A stretch of DNA of 52,306 bases, taken from Oscillospiraceae bacterium. Lineage in GTDB: Bacteria; Bacillota; Clostridia; Oscillospirales; Oscillospiraceae. Position numbers and translations under genes: made by a program. Positions within the stretch are counted from its first letter, which is position 1. Each line of letters opens with the position of its first letter. Shown one piece after another: positions 25,139 through 34,560 of this stretch. The stretch lies in contig JAAWQS010000012.1 of assembly GCA_022800665.1 (NCBI GenBank), positions 1 through 52,306 on the forward strand. The letters are read 5' to 3'. The notes beneath the pieces are model-generated. The model was given only the letters and a program-made list of their open reading frames with translations. It did not search any database and had not been told where the DNA came from.

Positions 25139-25954
25139 TTGCGTTCCACTAAAATCTTCAACAACAGCGCAGTCGCTGTGATCACTCCCAGCGGCCAGGA
25201 AGCTATTGCGCTGGGGAATGGCATCGGCTTCCGCAAGCGTCCCGGAGATGAAATTGACGACAGCAAAATTCAAAAGGTCTACTATGTGCAGGACGTGATG
25301 CAGCGGAAATTTTTGCAGATGCTCAAGGACGTCCAGCCCCGCGTCATGGACGCGGCGGAGCGGATTATCGCCATGGCCGAGGAAAACGGCTGTACCATGA
25401 GCAGTCAGGCGACCATCTCCCTCATCGACCACATCAGCTTTGCCATTGAGCGGCAGAACAACGGCCTCGCCCTCCCCAATCTGCTGCTCCATGAGACGAA
25501 ACTGCTGTACCGCAAGGAGTATGAGCTGGGCCGCCGGTCCCTCGCCATGATTCGGGACTGTTGCGGCGTGACGTTGCCGGAGGATGAGGCGGGGTACATC
25601 GCCATGCATATCATCTCTATCTCGGTGGATCAGAATGCCGCCTATGACGTGCTGAAATTTGTCAAAGCCGCCCTGGACATCATCAAACAGACCTATGGCA
25701 TTGCGCTGGATCATGAGAGCATCGACGCCATGCGCCTGATTACCCACCTGAAATTTCTGGCCCAGCGCATGTTCCAGAACCACAGCTGGGAGGACGAGGG
25801 GATGGAGAACATGTATGAAATGCTGCTAGACCGACATCCCCAGAACCGCCTCTGCCTGGAACGCCTGGACGGATACTGCCGGAACACCTTCGGATACACC
25901 CTGAATCTCCAGGAAAAATTTTATCTCCTGGTCCATCTGACCAAGATTTTCTGA
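25139..25954 (+). CDS. LicT/BglG-type transcriptional antiterminator
   Basis: An RNA-binding antiterminator controlled by PTS phosphorylation, 271 residues. The CAT RNA-binding domain (about 1-55: STKIFNNSAVAVITPSG, then ALGNGIGFRKRPGD) is followed by two PRD domains. Likely phosphorylation histidines sit in LIDHISFAI and IAMHIISI (PRD1), and in LITHLKFLA and DRHPQN (PRD2). I chose the TTG start at 25139: a G-rich binding site lies 7 nt upstream and the CAT domain then begins as in LicT, whereas an upstream ATG would lie inside the terminator arm. It sits behind its own RAT, so it is autoregulated and should induce the PTS genes. Confidence 0.93.
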   Translation: MRSTKIFNNSAVAVITPSGQEAIALGNGIGFRKRPGDEIDDSKIQKVYYVQDVMQRKFLQMLKDVQPRVMDAAERIIAMAEENGCTMSSQATISLIDHISFAIERQNNGLALPNLLLHETKLLYRKEYELGRRSLAMIRDCCGVTLPEDEAGYIAMHIISISVDQNAAYDVLKFVKAALDIIKQTYGIALDHESIDAMRLITHLKFLAQRMFQNHSWEDEGMENMYEMLLDRHPQNRLCLERLDGYCRNTFGYTLNLQEKFYLLVHLTKIF

Positions 25955-26037
25955 CGCCCTGTCCGGAAAAATTCCACGGGTAATGCCGTGTTGAACATAG
26001 AGCCGTAACTTAATCGAAAACGGAAGGAGCATTCAAA

Positions 26038-27648
26038 ATGAAGGAAAAAGTCATGGGAACCCTGGAGAAATTCGCCAAAGCAATGGTGCAGCCGCTGATG
26101 TATCTGTCTGCGGCGGGTATTCTGATCGTTGTCGGTGTGCTGCTGACCAACACCACCATCACCGGTCTGCTGCCCTTCCTCCAGTGGGGACCCATCCAGA
26201 CCCTGGGCCAGACGCTCTACAACGCCGTGATGGGGATTATCAACAACCTCAGCGTGATCTTCGTCATCGGCCTGCCCGCTGCGCTGGCAAAAAACGAGAA
26301 GCACAAGGCCGCCCTGGTGGGCTTTATGACCTACCTGATGTACCTGTTCAGCTCCAACACCCTGCTCAACTTGACGGGCAAGGTGGCGGAACCCCAGCCC
26401 ATGCTGGGTCTCTTCGGCACCGGTCAGGCGCAGATTCTGGGCATCCAGTGCGTGGATATGAGCGTGTTCGGCGGCATCATCCTGGGCTGCATTGTGGGCT
26501 TTGTGTTCAACAAGACCTTTGAAAAGCGATTCAAGGGCGCTATGCAGATCTATTCCGGCGCAAACTTCTCTTTCATGTGCCTGGTGCTGGTCGCCATCGT
26601 CTTTGCCCTTGTCAGCAATACGGTCTGGCCCTGGGTTCAGACGGGAATCAGCGCGTTGGGCGGCATCATCAAGAACAGCGGAGCCTTCGGCCTGTTCCTC
26701 TATGGCTTCCTGGAGCGGTTCCTCCTGCCCACCGGCCTCCACCACCTGGTCTACACCCCCTTCCAGTTCTCTGACCTGGGCGGCGTGCTCCAGATGGGCG
26801 ACACCGTGATTGCCGGCGCGTATCCCATTGTTATGGCTGAGATGAATATGCCCGTGGAGCAGTTCTCCGACAGCATCTATTACATGGCCATCGGCTTTAC
26901 CAAGATGTTCGGCTATATCGGTATCGGCGGCGCGTTCATCTACACCGCCTACCCGGAAAACCGGAAAAAGGTTACATCCACCATCGTTCCTCTGGTCATC
27001 ACGTCGGTCCTGGCCGGAATCACCGAGCCTATTGACTTCATGTTCATCTTCGCCGCGCCCCTGCTCTACGCCATCCACGCGGTAATCGCGGGCCTGTTCA
27101 TCGCTCTGCTGAAGGTGTTCGGCATCGTGGCCCTCTGGAACGGCAACCTGCTGGCCAGCATTGTCACCAATATTGCCAACGCGGACAAGGGCAGCCGTGT
27201 CCCCCTGATGTTTGTGATGGGCGCACTGGAGATTCTGGTCTACTTCCTTGTCTTCACCTTCCTCATTAAGAAGTTCAACTATCACACGCCGGGCCGCGAG
27301 GGAGACCCCGTCCCCGCCGGTTCCGCGCCTCTGGCGAGGACCGCCGCCGCAAAGACGGCTAAGGCGCCGGCAGCCGCTGCGCCCGCAGGCGCCATTGCCC
27401 TGGAGGGCGGCGGCACGGCTCTGGATATCATTGAGGGCCTGGGCGGAAAGGGCAACATCAACACCGTGGAGAACTGCATCACCCGCCTGCGGGTCAACCT
27501 GAAGGACCCCTCCCTCATCAACGAGGACCTGATCAACCGCACGGAAAACCGGGGCATTGTCAGGAAAAAGAACGACATCCAGATTATCTACGGCCTCCAG
27601 GTGGCGGATGTGCGCCGCGCTGTGGAGGAACAGCTGGCAAAGCTCTGA
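26038..27648 (+). CDS. PTS EIICB, alpha-glucoside type
   Basis: Imports and phosphorylates a sugar, probably maltose or another alpha-glucoside. The 536-residue protein has an N-terminal EIIC membrane domain (about 1-420, around ten helices, with GLPAALAKNEKHKAALVGF and ITEPIDFMFIFAAP), an Ala/Pro linker (about 430-460) and a C-terminal EIIB domain with the phosphorylated Cys480 in NCITRLRV. It lacks EIIA, which is encoded two genes downstream. The alpha-glucoside assignment rests on the GH4 neighbour with its CDMP signature and on overall likeness to MalX/GlvC/AglA. AAGGAG lies 8 nt before the ATG. Confidence 0.92.
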   Translation: MKEKVMGTLEKFAKAMVQPLMYLSAAGILIVVGVLLTNTTITGLLPFLQWGPIQTLGQTLYNAVMGIINNLSVIFVIGLPAALAKNEKHKAALVGFMTYLMYLFSSNTLLNLTGKVAEPQPMLGLFGTGQAQILGIQCVDMSVFGGIILGCIVGFVFNKTFEKRFKGAMQIYSGANFSFMCLVLVAIVFALVSNTVWPWVQTGISALGGIIKNSGAFGLFLYGFLERFLLPTGLHHLVYTPFQFSDLGGVLQMGDTVIAGAYPIVMAEMNMPVEQFSDSIYYMAIGFTKMFGYIGIGGAFIYTAYPENRKKVTSTIVPLVITSVLAGITEPIDFMFIFAAPLLYAIHAVIAGLFIALLKVFGIVALWNGNLLASIVTNIANADKGSRVPLMFVMGALEILVYFLVFTFLIKKFNYHTPGREGDPVPAGSAPLARTAAAKTAKAPAAAAPAGAIALEGGGTALDIIEGLGGKGNINTVENCITRLRVNLKDPSLINEDLINRTENRGIVRKKNDIQIIYGLQVADVRRAVEEQLAKL

Positions 27649-27700
27649 TCCCTTACCTGTCCAAACAAAAAACCAATAATAGAAGAAAGGAAGTAACACT

Positions 27701-29062
27701 ATGATTATCACACTGGTTGGCGGAGGCAGCACCTTTACCCCCGGCATCGTTAAATCCATCGCCCTGCGGCGGGAAGACCTGGACGTAACGGAAGTGCGCC
27801 TGTTTGACATCGACAAGGAGCGGCAGGACAAAGTCGCCGTGGTTGTGGACTGGATTCTCCACGAGGAGCTCAAGTGCGGCATCAAGCTGACAGTCACCAA
27901 CGACCCGGAGACCGCTTATACCGGCGCTTCCTTCATCTTCGCCCAGATGCGGGTGGGGAAATACGCCATGCGGGAGCAGGATGAGAAAATCCCCCTGCGC
28001 CACGGCTGCGTGGGCCAGGAGACCTGCGGCTGCGGCGGCATGGCCTACGGAATGCGCACCATCTTCCCCATGATGCAGGTCATCGACGACGCGGAGAAGT
28101 ATGCCGCGCCGGACCACTGGATTCTCAATTACTCCAACCCCGCCTCCATCGTTTCTGAGGCGTGCCGCCGCCTGCGGCCCAACGCCCGGATCATCAATAT
28201 CTGCGACATGCCCATTGCCATCATCGACATGGCTGCGGCGGCTATGGGCATCAAGAACAAGAAGGAAATCGTCTACGACTACTACGGCCTGAACCACTTC
28301 GGCTGGTTCACCTCCATTGAGCACAACGGCAAGGACATCCTGCCCGCCCTGCGGGAGTATATCCTGGAGCATGAGATTTTCCTGCCCGCCGCCTACATGC
28401 AGGACAAAGCCGCCCTGGCCGCCAACAGCAATAAGGGCAACCGCCACGCCAAAGGCAGCTGGTACTATGTGTGGAAGGGCGTATATGAGATCATGCAGAA
28501 CTTCCCCGACACCCTGCCCAACACCTATCTGAACTACTATCTCCAGCAGAAGGAGTTCGTAGAGCACTCCGACCCCACCCATACCCGCGCTAACGAGGTT
28601 ATGGAGACCAGAGAGAAGAATCTCTTCGAGGGCATTGACCGCTATCTGGAGACCGGCAAGGTGGAGGAGAACGTGTTCTATGCGGGCAGCCACGGCGACT
28701 GGATTGCCGACCTGGCTGTGGCGTTGAAGAACGACACCAAGGCCCGCTTCCTGGTCATCACCGAGAACCGCGGCGCACTGCCCAACATGCCCTATGACGC
28801 CATGGTGGAGGTACCCGCCTACATCGGCAGGAACGGACCGGAAGTCATTGCCCAGAACCCCGTCCCCCTGTTCCAGCAGGGTCTGATGATGCAGCAGCTC
28901 AACTGCGAGAAGCTGCTGGTAGAGGGCTGCATCGAGGGCAGTTATGAGAAGGTTCTCCAGGCGTTCACCCTCAACAAGACGGTTCCCAGCATGAAAGTCG
29001 CCAAGGAGGTCCTGGACGAGATGATCGAGGCCAACAAGTCGTTCTGGCCGGAACTGAAGTAA
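27701..29062 (+). CDS. 6-phospho-alpha-glucosidase, glycoside hydrolase family 4
   Basis: Cleaves 6-phospho-alpha-glucosides such as maltose-6-phosphate into glucose-6-phosphate and sugar, using NAD+ and a divalent metal in an unusual oxidation/elimination mechanism. The 453-residue protein starts with the Rossmann motif ITLVGGGSTFTPG. It carries CDMPI at about 168-172, the signature that marks alpha-type phosphoglucosidases (GlvA, MalH) rather than beta-types or MelA. The metal-binding His lies in YGLNHFGWF. It sits 52 nt after the EIICB gene in the same operon and acts on that transporter's product. Confidence 0.95.
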   Translation: MIITLVGGGSTFTPGIVKSIALRREDLDVTEVRLFDIDKERQDKVAVVVDWILHEELKCGIKLTVTNDPETAYTGASFIFAQMRVGKYAMREQDEKIPLRHGCVGQETCGCGGMAYGMRTIFPMMQVIDDAEKYAAPDHWILNYSNPASIVSEACRRLRPNARIINICDMPIAIIDMAAAAMGIKNKKEIVYDYYGLNHFGWFTSIEHNGKDILPALREYILEHEIFLPAAYMQDKAALAANSNKGNRHAKGSWYYVWKGVYEIMQNFPDTLPNTYLNYYLQQKEFVEHSDPTHTRANEVMETREKNLFEGIDRYLETGKVEENVFYAGSHGDWIADLAVALKNDTKARFLVITENRGALPNMPYDAMVEVPAYIGRNGPEVIAQNPVPLFQQGLMMQQLNCEKLLVEGCIEGSYEKVLQAFTLNKTVPSMKVAKEVLDEMIEANKSFWPELK

Positions 29063-29086
29063 TCCGAAAAAGGGAGGTAAATGACA

Positions 29087-29590
29087 ATGGGCCTGTTTCA
29101 ATTATTCAAGGGCAAGGACGCCGGGAAATCGGCGGATACGAAAATTGTCCTGGGCGCTCCGGCCAAAGGGGAATTTGTCCCCATGGCGCAGGTTCCCGAC
29201 GAGGTGTTCTCCCAGGGGATCATGGGCGTTTGCTGCGGCGTCGCGCCCAGCGAGGGCTCCGTTTACGCGCCGGTGGACGGAACCGTCAGCCAGCTGACCG
29301 ATACCTTACATGCGGTTGGTTTGGAGGCCGCCGGTATGGAGCTTCTTATTCACGTCGGCGTGGACACCGTGGAGATGGGCGGAGACGGCTTCTCCAATGC
29401 GGTCCAGGTTGGACAGCAGGTCAAAAAGGGCGATTTGCTGCTGACCATGGACCTGGAGAAAATACGCGCCGCCGGTCATGCAGACACGGTTATTATGGCC
29501 GTTACCAACTCCGACAGTTTCAGCACCGTGGAGCCGGCGGCCTCCGGCGCAGTAGAGGCTGGCGAACCTGTCCTGCAGGTCAGCAAATAA
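29087..29590 (+). CDS. PTS EIIA, glucose type
   Basis: Passes phosphate from HPr to the EIIB domain of the alpha-glucoside transporter. The 167-residue protein is a stand-alone EIIA(Glc) domain with the active histidine in LLIHVGVDTVEMGGDGF (about His89) and VYAPVDGTV upstream. Two ATGs lie 6 nt apart. I prefer the second because GGGAGG then sits 9 nt away; the first leaves only 3 nt. It completes the operon antiterminator, EIICB, GH4, EIIA, and may also report sugar flux to the LicT-type regulator through phosphate transfer. Confidence 0.92.
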   Translation: MGLFQLFKGKDAGKSADTKIVLGAPAKGEFVPMAQVPDEVFSQGIMGVCCGVAPSEGSVYAPVDGTVSQLTDTLHAVGLEAAGMELLIHVGVDTVEMGGDGFSNAVQVGQQVKKGDLLLTMDLEKIRAAGHADTVIMAVTNSDSFSTVEPAASGAVEAGEPVLQVSK

Positions 29591-29644
29591 GGAAACCGGC
29601 ATAGTAAACCGCTCCCCGTACAGAGAAAAAATATAAAAATTATT

Positions 29645-29726
29645 CACAGCACGGCGGATATGCCGTGCTGTGGCAGTGGAAGATTCAGGCTGTCTGTGCA
29701 GCAGACAGCCTGAATCTTCCGTTTTT
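29645..29726 (+). terminator. Double hairpin terminator of the PTS operon
   Basis: CACAGCACGGC/GCCGTGCTGTG (29645-29672) is followed directly by a perfect 19-bp stem, GGAAGATTCAGGCTGTCTG with its complement (29678-29720), and GTTTTT. The second is one of the strongest terminators in the window. Confidence 0.9.
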
Positions 29727-29780
29727 ATCAGAGAGCAGGAGCAGAACACCGCGTTTTTGCCGGCGAAATGACAGTGCCAA

Positions 29781-29809
29781 TTGTTTTCGGCGGGGAGAAG
29801 CGCTATACT
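29781..29809 (+). promoter_or_regulatory. Orphan promoter
   Basis: TTGTTT (29781-29786), 17 nt, TATACT (29804-29809). It points toward the 3' end of recq on the opposite strand and has no intact gene downstream. Confidence 0.5.
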
Positions 29810-29842
29810 TCGGTCAGCAAACTAATTGACAGAGCGAAATTT

Positions 29843-29934
29843 GAGGAGGGCAAATGATGAAGATGTGGAAAAGCTGATTGCATTTATTAAGAGCGGGCCG
29901 TCGAAAAAGCTGACAAATTCCCCATCCTTCTACT
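29843..29934 (+). other. Possible gene remnant or tiny open frame
   Basis: GAGGAGGG (29843-29850) is a good ribosome binding site. It precedes ATGATG (29854), but that frame stops after seven codons (MMKMWKS, TGA at 29875-29877). A second frame, from about 29856, stays open across the same bases and reads DEDVEKLIAFIKSGPSKKL, then enters antisense recq sequence. A promoter plus binding site leading nowhere suggests the left end of a decayed or deleted gene. A real short peptide cannot be excluded. The rest of 29591-29934 holds only the terminators and promoter listed. Confidence 0.3.
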
Positions 29935-31770
29935 CTATTTCCGGCTTTCCCAGGCGGCGACCGCATCCAAAAACTGACTGCCGTACCGCGCCGCCTTGAC
30001 GTAGCCCACGCCGGGTATTTCCAGAAACTCGCTCATATCCCGTGGCCGCCGGGCGGCAATCTCAGTCAGTACGGCGTTGGAAAAAACGATGTAGGCCGGG
30101 ACGTCCTCCTCGCGGGCCAGCTGGAGCCGCAGGACTTTCAGGACGTCCAGCAGGCTTGCGCACTCTGCCGGAAGCCGCGTTTCCAGTGTCCGCCGGGGCG
30201 CGGGCTTTTCCTTCTCCCGTTTCTCACGGAAGACCACCCGCTGGCCCTGAAACAGCACCCGCCCCGCTTCTCTGGTCAGCCGCAGTACCGGGTACTCGTC
30301 CCCTTCCAGCTCTAAAAAGCCCGCCTCCTTGAGAAAGCCGATATAGGTCTGAATCTGGGGGCGGGTCAGAGAATGCAGCGCGCCGTAGGTGGGGAGCTTG
30401 TGCAGCCCCAGCTGCAGCGCCCGCTGAGCGCGGCTGCCCTGTAAAAGCCCCACAATGGCCTGGATTCCCAGGCCATAGGGGTATTTTTTCTCCACCCGCG
30501 CCACGGCAGACAGGATTTTCTGCGCCTCAATGGTGATGTCCCGCTCCACATACTCCGCCGTACAGGCGCCGCAGCTGCCGCAGTCCCCGGCTACGGACTC
30601 CCCGAAGTAGTTCAGCAGATAGGCCCGCAGACAGCCGGTTGTGGTGCAGTAGCCCACCATCTTCTGCAGCCGTTCCAAATCCTGGTGGAAGACCGCCTCC
30701 CGGTCCGCAGGACACAGGTCCTCGTTTCCTTGGGAATTCTGGAGGAGAAACCGGGCTGTGCGCACATCGCCGGGGGTGTAGAGCAGGATGCACTCCGCCT
30801 TCTCGCCGTCCCGGCCCGCCCGTCCGGCCTCCTGGTAATAGCTCTCCAGATTTTTGGGCATGTTGTAATGGATGACAAAGCTGACGTTGGATTTGTCGAT
30901 TCCCATGCCGAAGGCGTTGGTAGCCACCATCAGCTGGGCGCGGTCAAAGACGAAGTCCTCCTGGTTCTGACGGCGTTCCGCATCGCTCAGACCCGCGTGG
31001 TAGCGGGTGACGGAGATAGATTTTTCCAGCAGGCTCCCGCAGACCTGCTCCACGGTTTTCCGGGTGGAGCAGTAGATGATGCCGCTCTGCCCCGCGTGGC
31101 GGGAGAGGTAGTCCGCCAGCCACTCGTCCTTCTTTTTGGTCTGGACCACTGCAAAATAGAGGTTCGGACGGTCAAAGCCGGTGGTCACGCAGAGAGGGTC
31201 ACGCAGCTGCAAAAGACGCTGGATGTCCTCCTTGACCTGCGCGGTGGCTGTGGCGGTAAACGCGCCCACCGTAGGGCGCACAGGGAGTTCTTCCACAAAC
31301 TGGGCAATCGCCAGGTAGCTGGGCCGGAAGTCCTGTCCCCACTGGGAGACGCAGTGGGCCTCGTCCACAGCCAGCAGGGAGATCCCATTGTGCTGGGCAA
31401 ACTCCAGAAAGCCGTCCGCCGGCAGACGCTCCGGAGCCACATAGATCAATTTGTACGCGCCCTTTTCCGCCCGGCGCAGCGCCTCCTGGCGCTGGGCGGA
31501 GGTGAGGGAGGAGTTGATAAAGGCGCCGGGAATTCCCGCCTGGTTCAAGGCGGCGACCTGGTCCTTCATCAGAGAGATAAGGGGGGAGACCACCACCGTC
31601 AGTCCGGGCAGCAGAAGGGCGGGCAGCTGGTAGCAGACGGATTTCCCCGCGCCGGTGGGCATCACGCCCAGCACGTCCCGGCCCGACAGCAGGGTCTCCA
31701 CCAGCGGTTCCTGCCCGGTCCGGAAACCGCTGTGGCCAAAGTATTGTTTGAGCGGCGTTAGTATGTCCAT
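29935..31770 (-). CDS. recQ: ATP-dependent DNA helicase RecQ
   Basis: A 3'-5' helicase acting on recombination and stalled-fork structures. The protein is 611 residues. Walker A PTGAGKS lies at about 38-44, the DEAH box at VDEAHCVSQWGQDFRPSY, and QEAGRAGRDG marks the second RecA domain. The RecQ zinc cluster shows the late cysteines GDCGSCGAC after CLRAYLLNYF. A winged helix and a C-terminal HRDC domain (IVFSNAVLTEIAARRP, EIPGVGYVKAARYG) complete the full-length bacterial form. The start at 31770 (MDILTPLKQYFG) follows a G-rich site; longer in-frame starts would overlap the divergent lipoprotein gene and the promoter. Confidence 0.95.
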   Translation of the reverse strand: MDILTPLKQYFGHSGFRTGQEPLVETLLSGRDVLGVMPTGAGKSVCYQLPALLLPGLTVVVSPLISLMKDQVAALNQAGIPGAFINSSLTSAQRQEALRRAEKGAYKLIYVAPERLPADGFLEFAQHNGISLLAVDEAHCVSQWGQDFRPSYLAIAQFVEELPVRPTVGAFTATATAQVKEDIQRLLQLRDPLCVTTGFDRPNLYFAVVQTKKKDEWLADYLSRHAGQSGIIYCSTRKTVEQVCGSLLEKSISVTRYHAGLSDAERRQNQEDFVFDRAQLMVATNAFGMGIDKSNVSFVIHYNMPKNLESYYQEAGRAGRDGEKAECILLYTPGDVRTARFLLQNSQGNEDLCPADREAVFHQDLERLQKMVGYCTTTGCLRAYLLNYFGESVAGDCGSCGACTAEYVERDITIEAQKILSAVARVEKKYPYGLGIQAIVGLLQGSRAQRALQLGLHKLPTYGALHSLTRPQIQTYIGFLKEAGFLELEGDEYPVLRLTREAGRVLFQGQRVVFREKREKEKPAPRRTLETRLPAECASLLDVLKVLRLQLAREEDVPAYIVFSNAVLTEIAARRPRDMSEFLEIPGVGYVKAARYGSQFLDAVAAWESRK

Positions 31771-31797
31771 CGTCCCGTTCCCCCTTTTTTCGCCTAG

Positions 31798-31826
31798 AGT
31801 ATAGCACAAAACCAGGAGTATCTCAA
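31798..31826 (-). promoter_or_regulatory. Promoter of recQ
   Basis: Minus strand TTGAGA (31826-31821), 17 nt ending TGC, TATACT (31803-31798): an extended -10 promoter about 28 nt before the start codon. Confidence 0.7.
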
Positions 31827-31930
31827 GTCCAATCGAATATTTCATCCCCCCTGGGGGCTTGCGGAGCGGGGAATTCTGTGAGAAGATAGAGCAGCCTGCT
31901 ACCCAGGTACGATTTACAGGAGGAATACCC

Positions 31931-33484
31931 ATGAAAAAATTTTTTGCTCTGCTTCTGGCCGCGGCGCTGACGCTGGCCCTGGCCGCCTGCGGCGGCGGTT
32001 CCGGGACCAATCCCGAACCCCCTGCCGATTCCGTCCCGTCCACCCTTGTCTATGGCAGCGGGGACTATACCCGCATCAATCCCGCCATGGACGAGCACTG
32101 TGAGATCAACGCCCTGCTCTTCAACGGCCTGACCGCCAGAGATGGCAATAATCAGGTGGTTCCCGGTCTGGCGGAGTCCTGGGAGTACGACGAGACGAGC
32201 TGTACCTACACCTTCCATATCCGCAGCGGCGTCCAGTGGCATGACGGACAGCCCCTGACCGCTGGTGATGTGAAGTTCACCATTGAAGCCATTATGGACC
32301 CGGAAAACGGCGCGGAAAACGCCCCCAACTATGAGGACGTGGAAGAAATCACCGTCATCGACGAACAGACAGTTGCCTTCCGGCTCTCCGCCCCCAACGC
32401 GGCGTTCCTGGACTATATGACCATGGCGGTCCTGCCGGAGCACCTGCTGGAGGGCGAGGATATGCAGTCCTCTGATTTCTTCCGCGCCCCTGTGGGAACC
32501 GGTCCCTATAAACTGGCGGAGTGGGATGTGGGTCAGGCCATTGTGCTGGAAAAGAACGAGGACTACTACCTGGGCTGTCCCAAGATTGACCAGATCATCT
32601 TCAAAATCGTGGGCGACGACAATGCCCAGGCCATTCAGCTGGAGTCCGGCGAGCTGGACCTGGTCCTGCTGGACCCGCGGAACGCACAAAATTATGTGGA
32701 CAGGGACGGCTTTACCTGCTATGATATGAAGACGGCTGATTACCGGGGCATTCTGTTCAATTTCTGGAACGAATATTGGACAGAAAACCGGGATCTCATC
32801 CCCGCCGTCTGTTGCGCCATTGACCGGCAGGCGATTATCGACTCCGTGCTTCTGGGCCAGGGTATGGCCGCGTACGGCCCTCTCCAGCGCAATGTTTACA
32901 ACAGCGAGGACGTGGAGCGGTACGAATATAACCCCGAACGGGCCAAAGAGATTCTGGAGTCCGCCGGCTGCACGATGGGGGATAACGGCTTCTATGAGCG
33001 GAACGGCGAGGAGATCGGTTTTGTCATCAGCGTCATGGCCGGAGAGCAGGACCGCATTGACATTGCCCAGGCTGCTGCCCAGCAGCTCCGGGAGGCGGGT
33101 ATCAACTGCACCGTCGATCTTCCCGCACAGATGGACTGGGGCGGACAGATGGCCTGTCTCATCGGCTGGGGCAGTCCCTTTGACGCCGACGACCACACCT
33201 ATAAGGTCTTCGGTACGGACAAGGGGGCCAACTACAGCGGTTACTCCAACGAGAAGGTGGACGAATATCTGACCCTGGCCCGGCAGTCCAGCGACCCGGC
33301 GGTCCGGCAGGAATATTACAGCAAATTCCAGACGGAACTGGCCGCCGATCCCCCCTATGCGTTCATCTGCTATATTGACGCCAACTATGTGGCAAAATCA
33401 ACCGTACAGGGCATCGACCCCGACACGGTTCTGGGACACCACGGCGTGGGGATTTTCTGGAACGTCCACCAGTGGACAATATAA
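31931..33484 (+). CDS. Peptide-type ABC transporter substrate-binding lipoprotein
   Basis: Binds the substrate of the five-gene importer that follows, outside the membrane. The 517-residue protein has a lipoprotein signal peptide with ALAAC (Cys20), a short Gly/Pro tether and a family 5 solute-binding fold (LAESWEYDETSCTYTFHIRS, VQWHDGQPLTAGDVKFTIE). Family 5 members bind di- or oligopeptides, nickel chelates or some sugars; the specificity cannot be read here. I chose the ATG at 31931 because AGGAGG precedes it and a signal peptide begins there. A stable hairpin after the gene probably protects its mRNA. Confidence 0.93.
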   Translation: MKKFFALLLAAALTLALAACGGGSGTNPEPPADSVPSTLVYGSGDYTRINPAMDEHCEINALLFNGLTARDGNNQVVPGLAESWEYDETSCTYTFHIRSGVQWHDGQPLTAGDVKFTIEAIMDPENGAENAPNYEDVEEITVIDEQTVAFRLSAPNAAFLDYMTMAVLPEHLLEGEDMQSSDFFRAPVGTGPYKLAEWDVGQAIVLEKNEDYYLGCPKIDQIIFKIVGDDNAQAIQLESGELDLVLLDPRNAQNYVDRDGFTCYDMKTADYRGILFNFWNEYWTENRDLIPAVCCAIDRQAIIDSVLLGQGMAAYGPLQRNVYNSEDVERYEYNPERAKEILESAGCTMGDNGFYERNGEEIGFVISVMAGEQDRIDIAQAAAQQLREAGINCTVDLPAQMDWGGQMACLIGWGSPFDADDHTYKVFGTDKGANYSGYSNEKVDEYLTLARQSSDPAVRQEYYSKFQTELAADPPYAFICYIDANYVAKSTVQGIDPDTVLGHHGVGIFWNVHQWTI

Positions 33485-33502
33485 AACAGAGAAAAAAGGA
33501 CC

Positions 33503-33528
33503 GCAGGGGGCTGGAGACAGCCCCTTGC
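33503..33528 (+). other. Intercistronic hairpin after the binding-protein gene
   Basis: GCAGGGGGCTG pairs with CAGCCCCTTGC around GAGA (11 bp, one G-U). No T run follows, so it is more likely an mRNA stabiliser for the binding-protein message than a terminator. Confidence 0.6.
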
Positions 33529-33546
33529 AGGCTATGAGGGCTATCT

Positions 33547-34560
33547 ATGTCAGAATTGTTGGAAGTCAAAAATCTGTCTGTCAGCTTCTTCACCCCGGCG
33601 GGAGAGGTGCAGGCGGTGCGGGACGTCAGCTTCTCCCTCCGGGCGGGGGAGGTACTGGCTGTCGTAGGGGAGTCCGGCTGCGGCAAGAGCGTGCTGTGCA
33701 AGAGCATTATGAAGCTGCTGCCCCAGACGTCAAAAATCAAATCCGGCAGTATTACCGTCAACGGCGCGGATATTACGGCGTACAGGGAGCGGGACATGCA
33801 CAAGCTCCGGGGAAAGCTCTTCTCCATGGTCTTTCAGGACCCCATGACCGCCCTCAACCCCACCATGTCCATCGGCGCGCAGATCGGGGAGGCCGTCCGG
33901 GTCCACCAGCCCCGGCTGTCCGGCCCCGCCCTGCGGGAGAGGGTGGCAGAGCTGATGACTCTGGTGGGCATCCAGAACCCAAAGGAGCGAATGGCGCTCT
34001 ATCCCTACAATTTTTCCGGCGGAATGCGCCAGCGCAGTGTGATGGCTATTGCCCTGGCCGGGAACCCCAGCATCCTCTTTGCAGACGAGCCGACGACGGC
34101 TCTGGACGTAACGGTTCAGGCCCAGATTCTTGACCTGCTGCGGGACCTCCAGCAGCGGCTGGGGACGGCTACGGTCTTTGTCACCCATGACCTGGGTGTG
34201 GTGGCCAGGGTAGCGGACCGGGTGGCGGTGATGTATGCCGGGAAGATCGTGGAGACCGGCACGGCGGAGGAGATTTTCTATGATCCCCGCCATCCCTACA
34301 CCTGGGGCCTCCTGCGTGCGCTGCCCGCCCTGAACCGGGGCCGGGACAGCCTGTATACCATCCCCGGAATGCCTCCCTCCCTGCTCCATCCCCCGGCGGG
34401 GGACGCCTTTGCCTGCCGCAATGCCTACGCCCTGGCCATCGACTACGAGGAGGAGCCGCCCATGTTCCCCATTACAGACACCCATTACGCAGCCACCTGG
34501 CTGCTGGACAAGCGCGCGCCTGCCATTGAGCCGCCGGTGGGAGGTGGGGGCTATGTCTGA
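33547..34560 (+). CDS. Peptide ABC transporter ATP-binding protein (DppD/OppD type)
   Basis: One of two ATPases powering the peptide-type importer, 337 residues. Walker A GESGCGKS lies at 41-48, the signature [10 protein letters not shown] at about 156-165 and Walker [15 protein letters not shown] after it. The C-terminal oligopeptide-transporter extension ([17 protein letters not shown], then a Cys-containing tail) is present but short. It overlaps the next ATPase gene by 8 nt. The ribosome binding site (TGAGGG) is weak, consistent with lower expression than the binding protein. Confidence 0.94.
   Translation: MSELLEVKNLSVSFFTPAGEVQAVRDVSFSLRAGEVLAVVGESGCGKSVLCKSIMKLLPQTSKIKSGSITVNGADITAYRERDMHKLRGKLFSMVFQDPMTALNPTMSIGAQIGEAVRVHQPRLSGPALRERVAELMTLVGIQNPKERMALYPYNFSGGMRQRSVMAIALAGNPSILFADEPTTALDVTVQAQILDLLRDLQQRLGTATVFVTHDLGVVARVADRVAVMYAGKIVETGTAEEIFYDPRHPYTWGLLRALPALNRGRDSLYTIPGMPPSLLHPPAGDAFACRNAYALAIDYEEEPPMFPITDTHYAATWLLDKRAPAIEPPVGGGGYV

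Noticed and set aside
25921-27900. 659-codon open frame antisense to the PTS EIICB gene
   Set aside because: Asp/Gln/His-rich shadow of a membrane protein gene, with no binding site or family.
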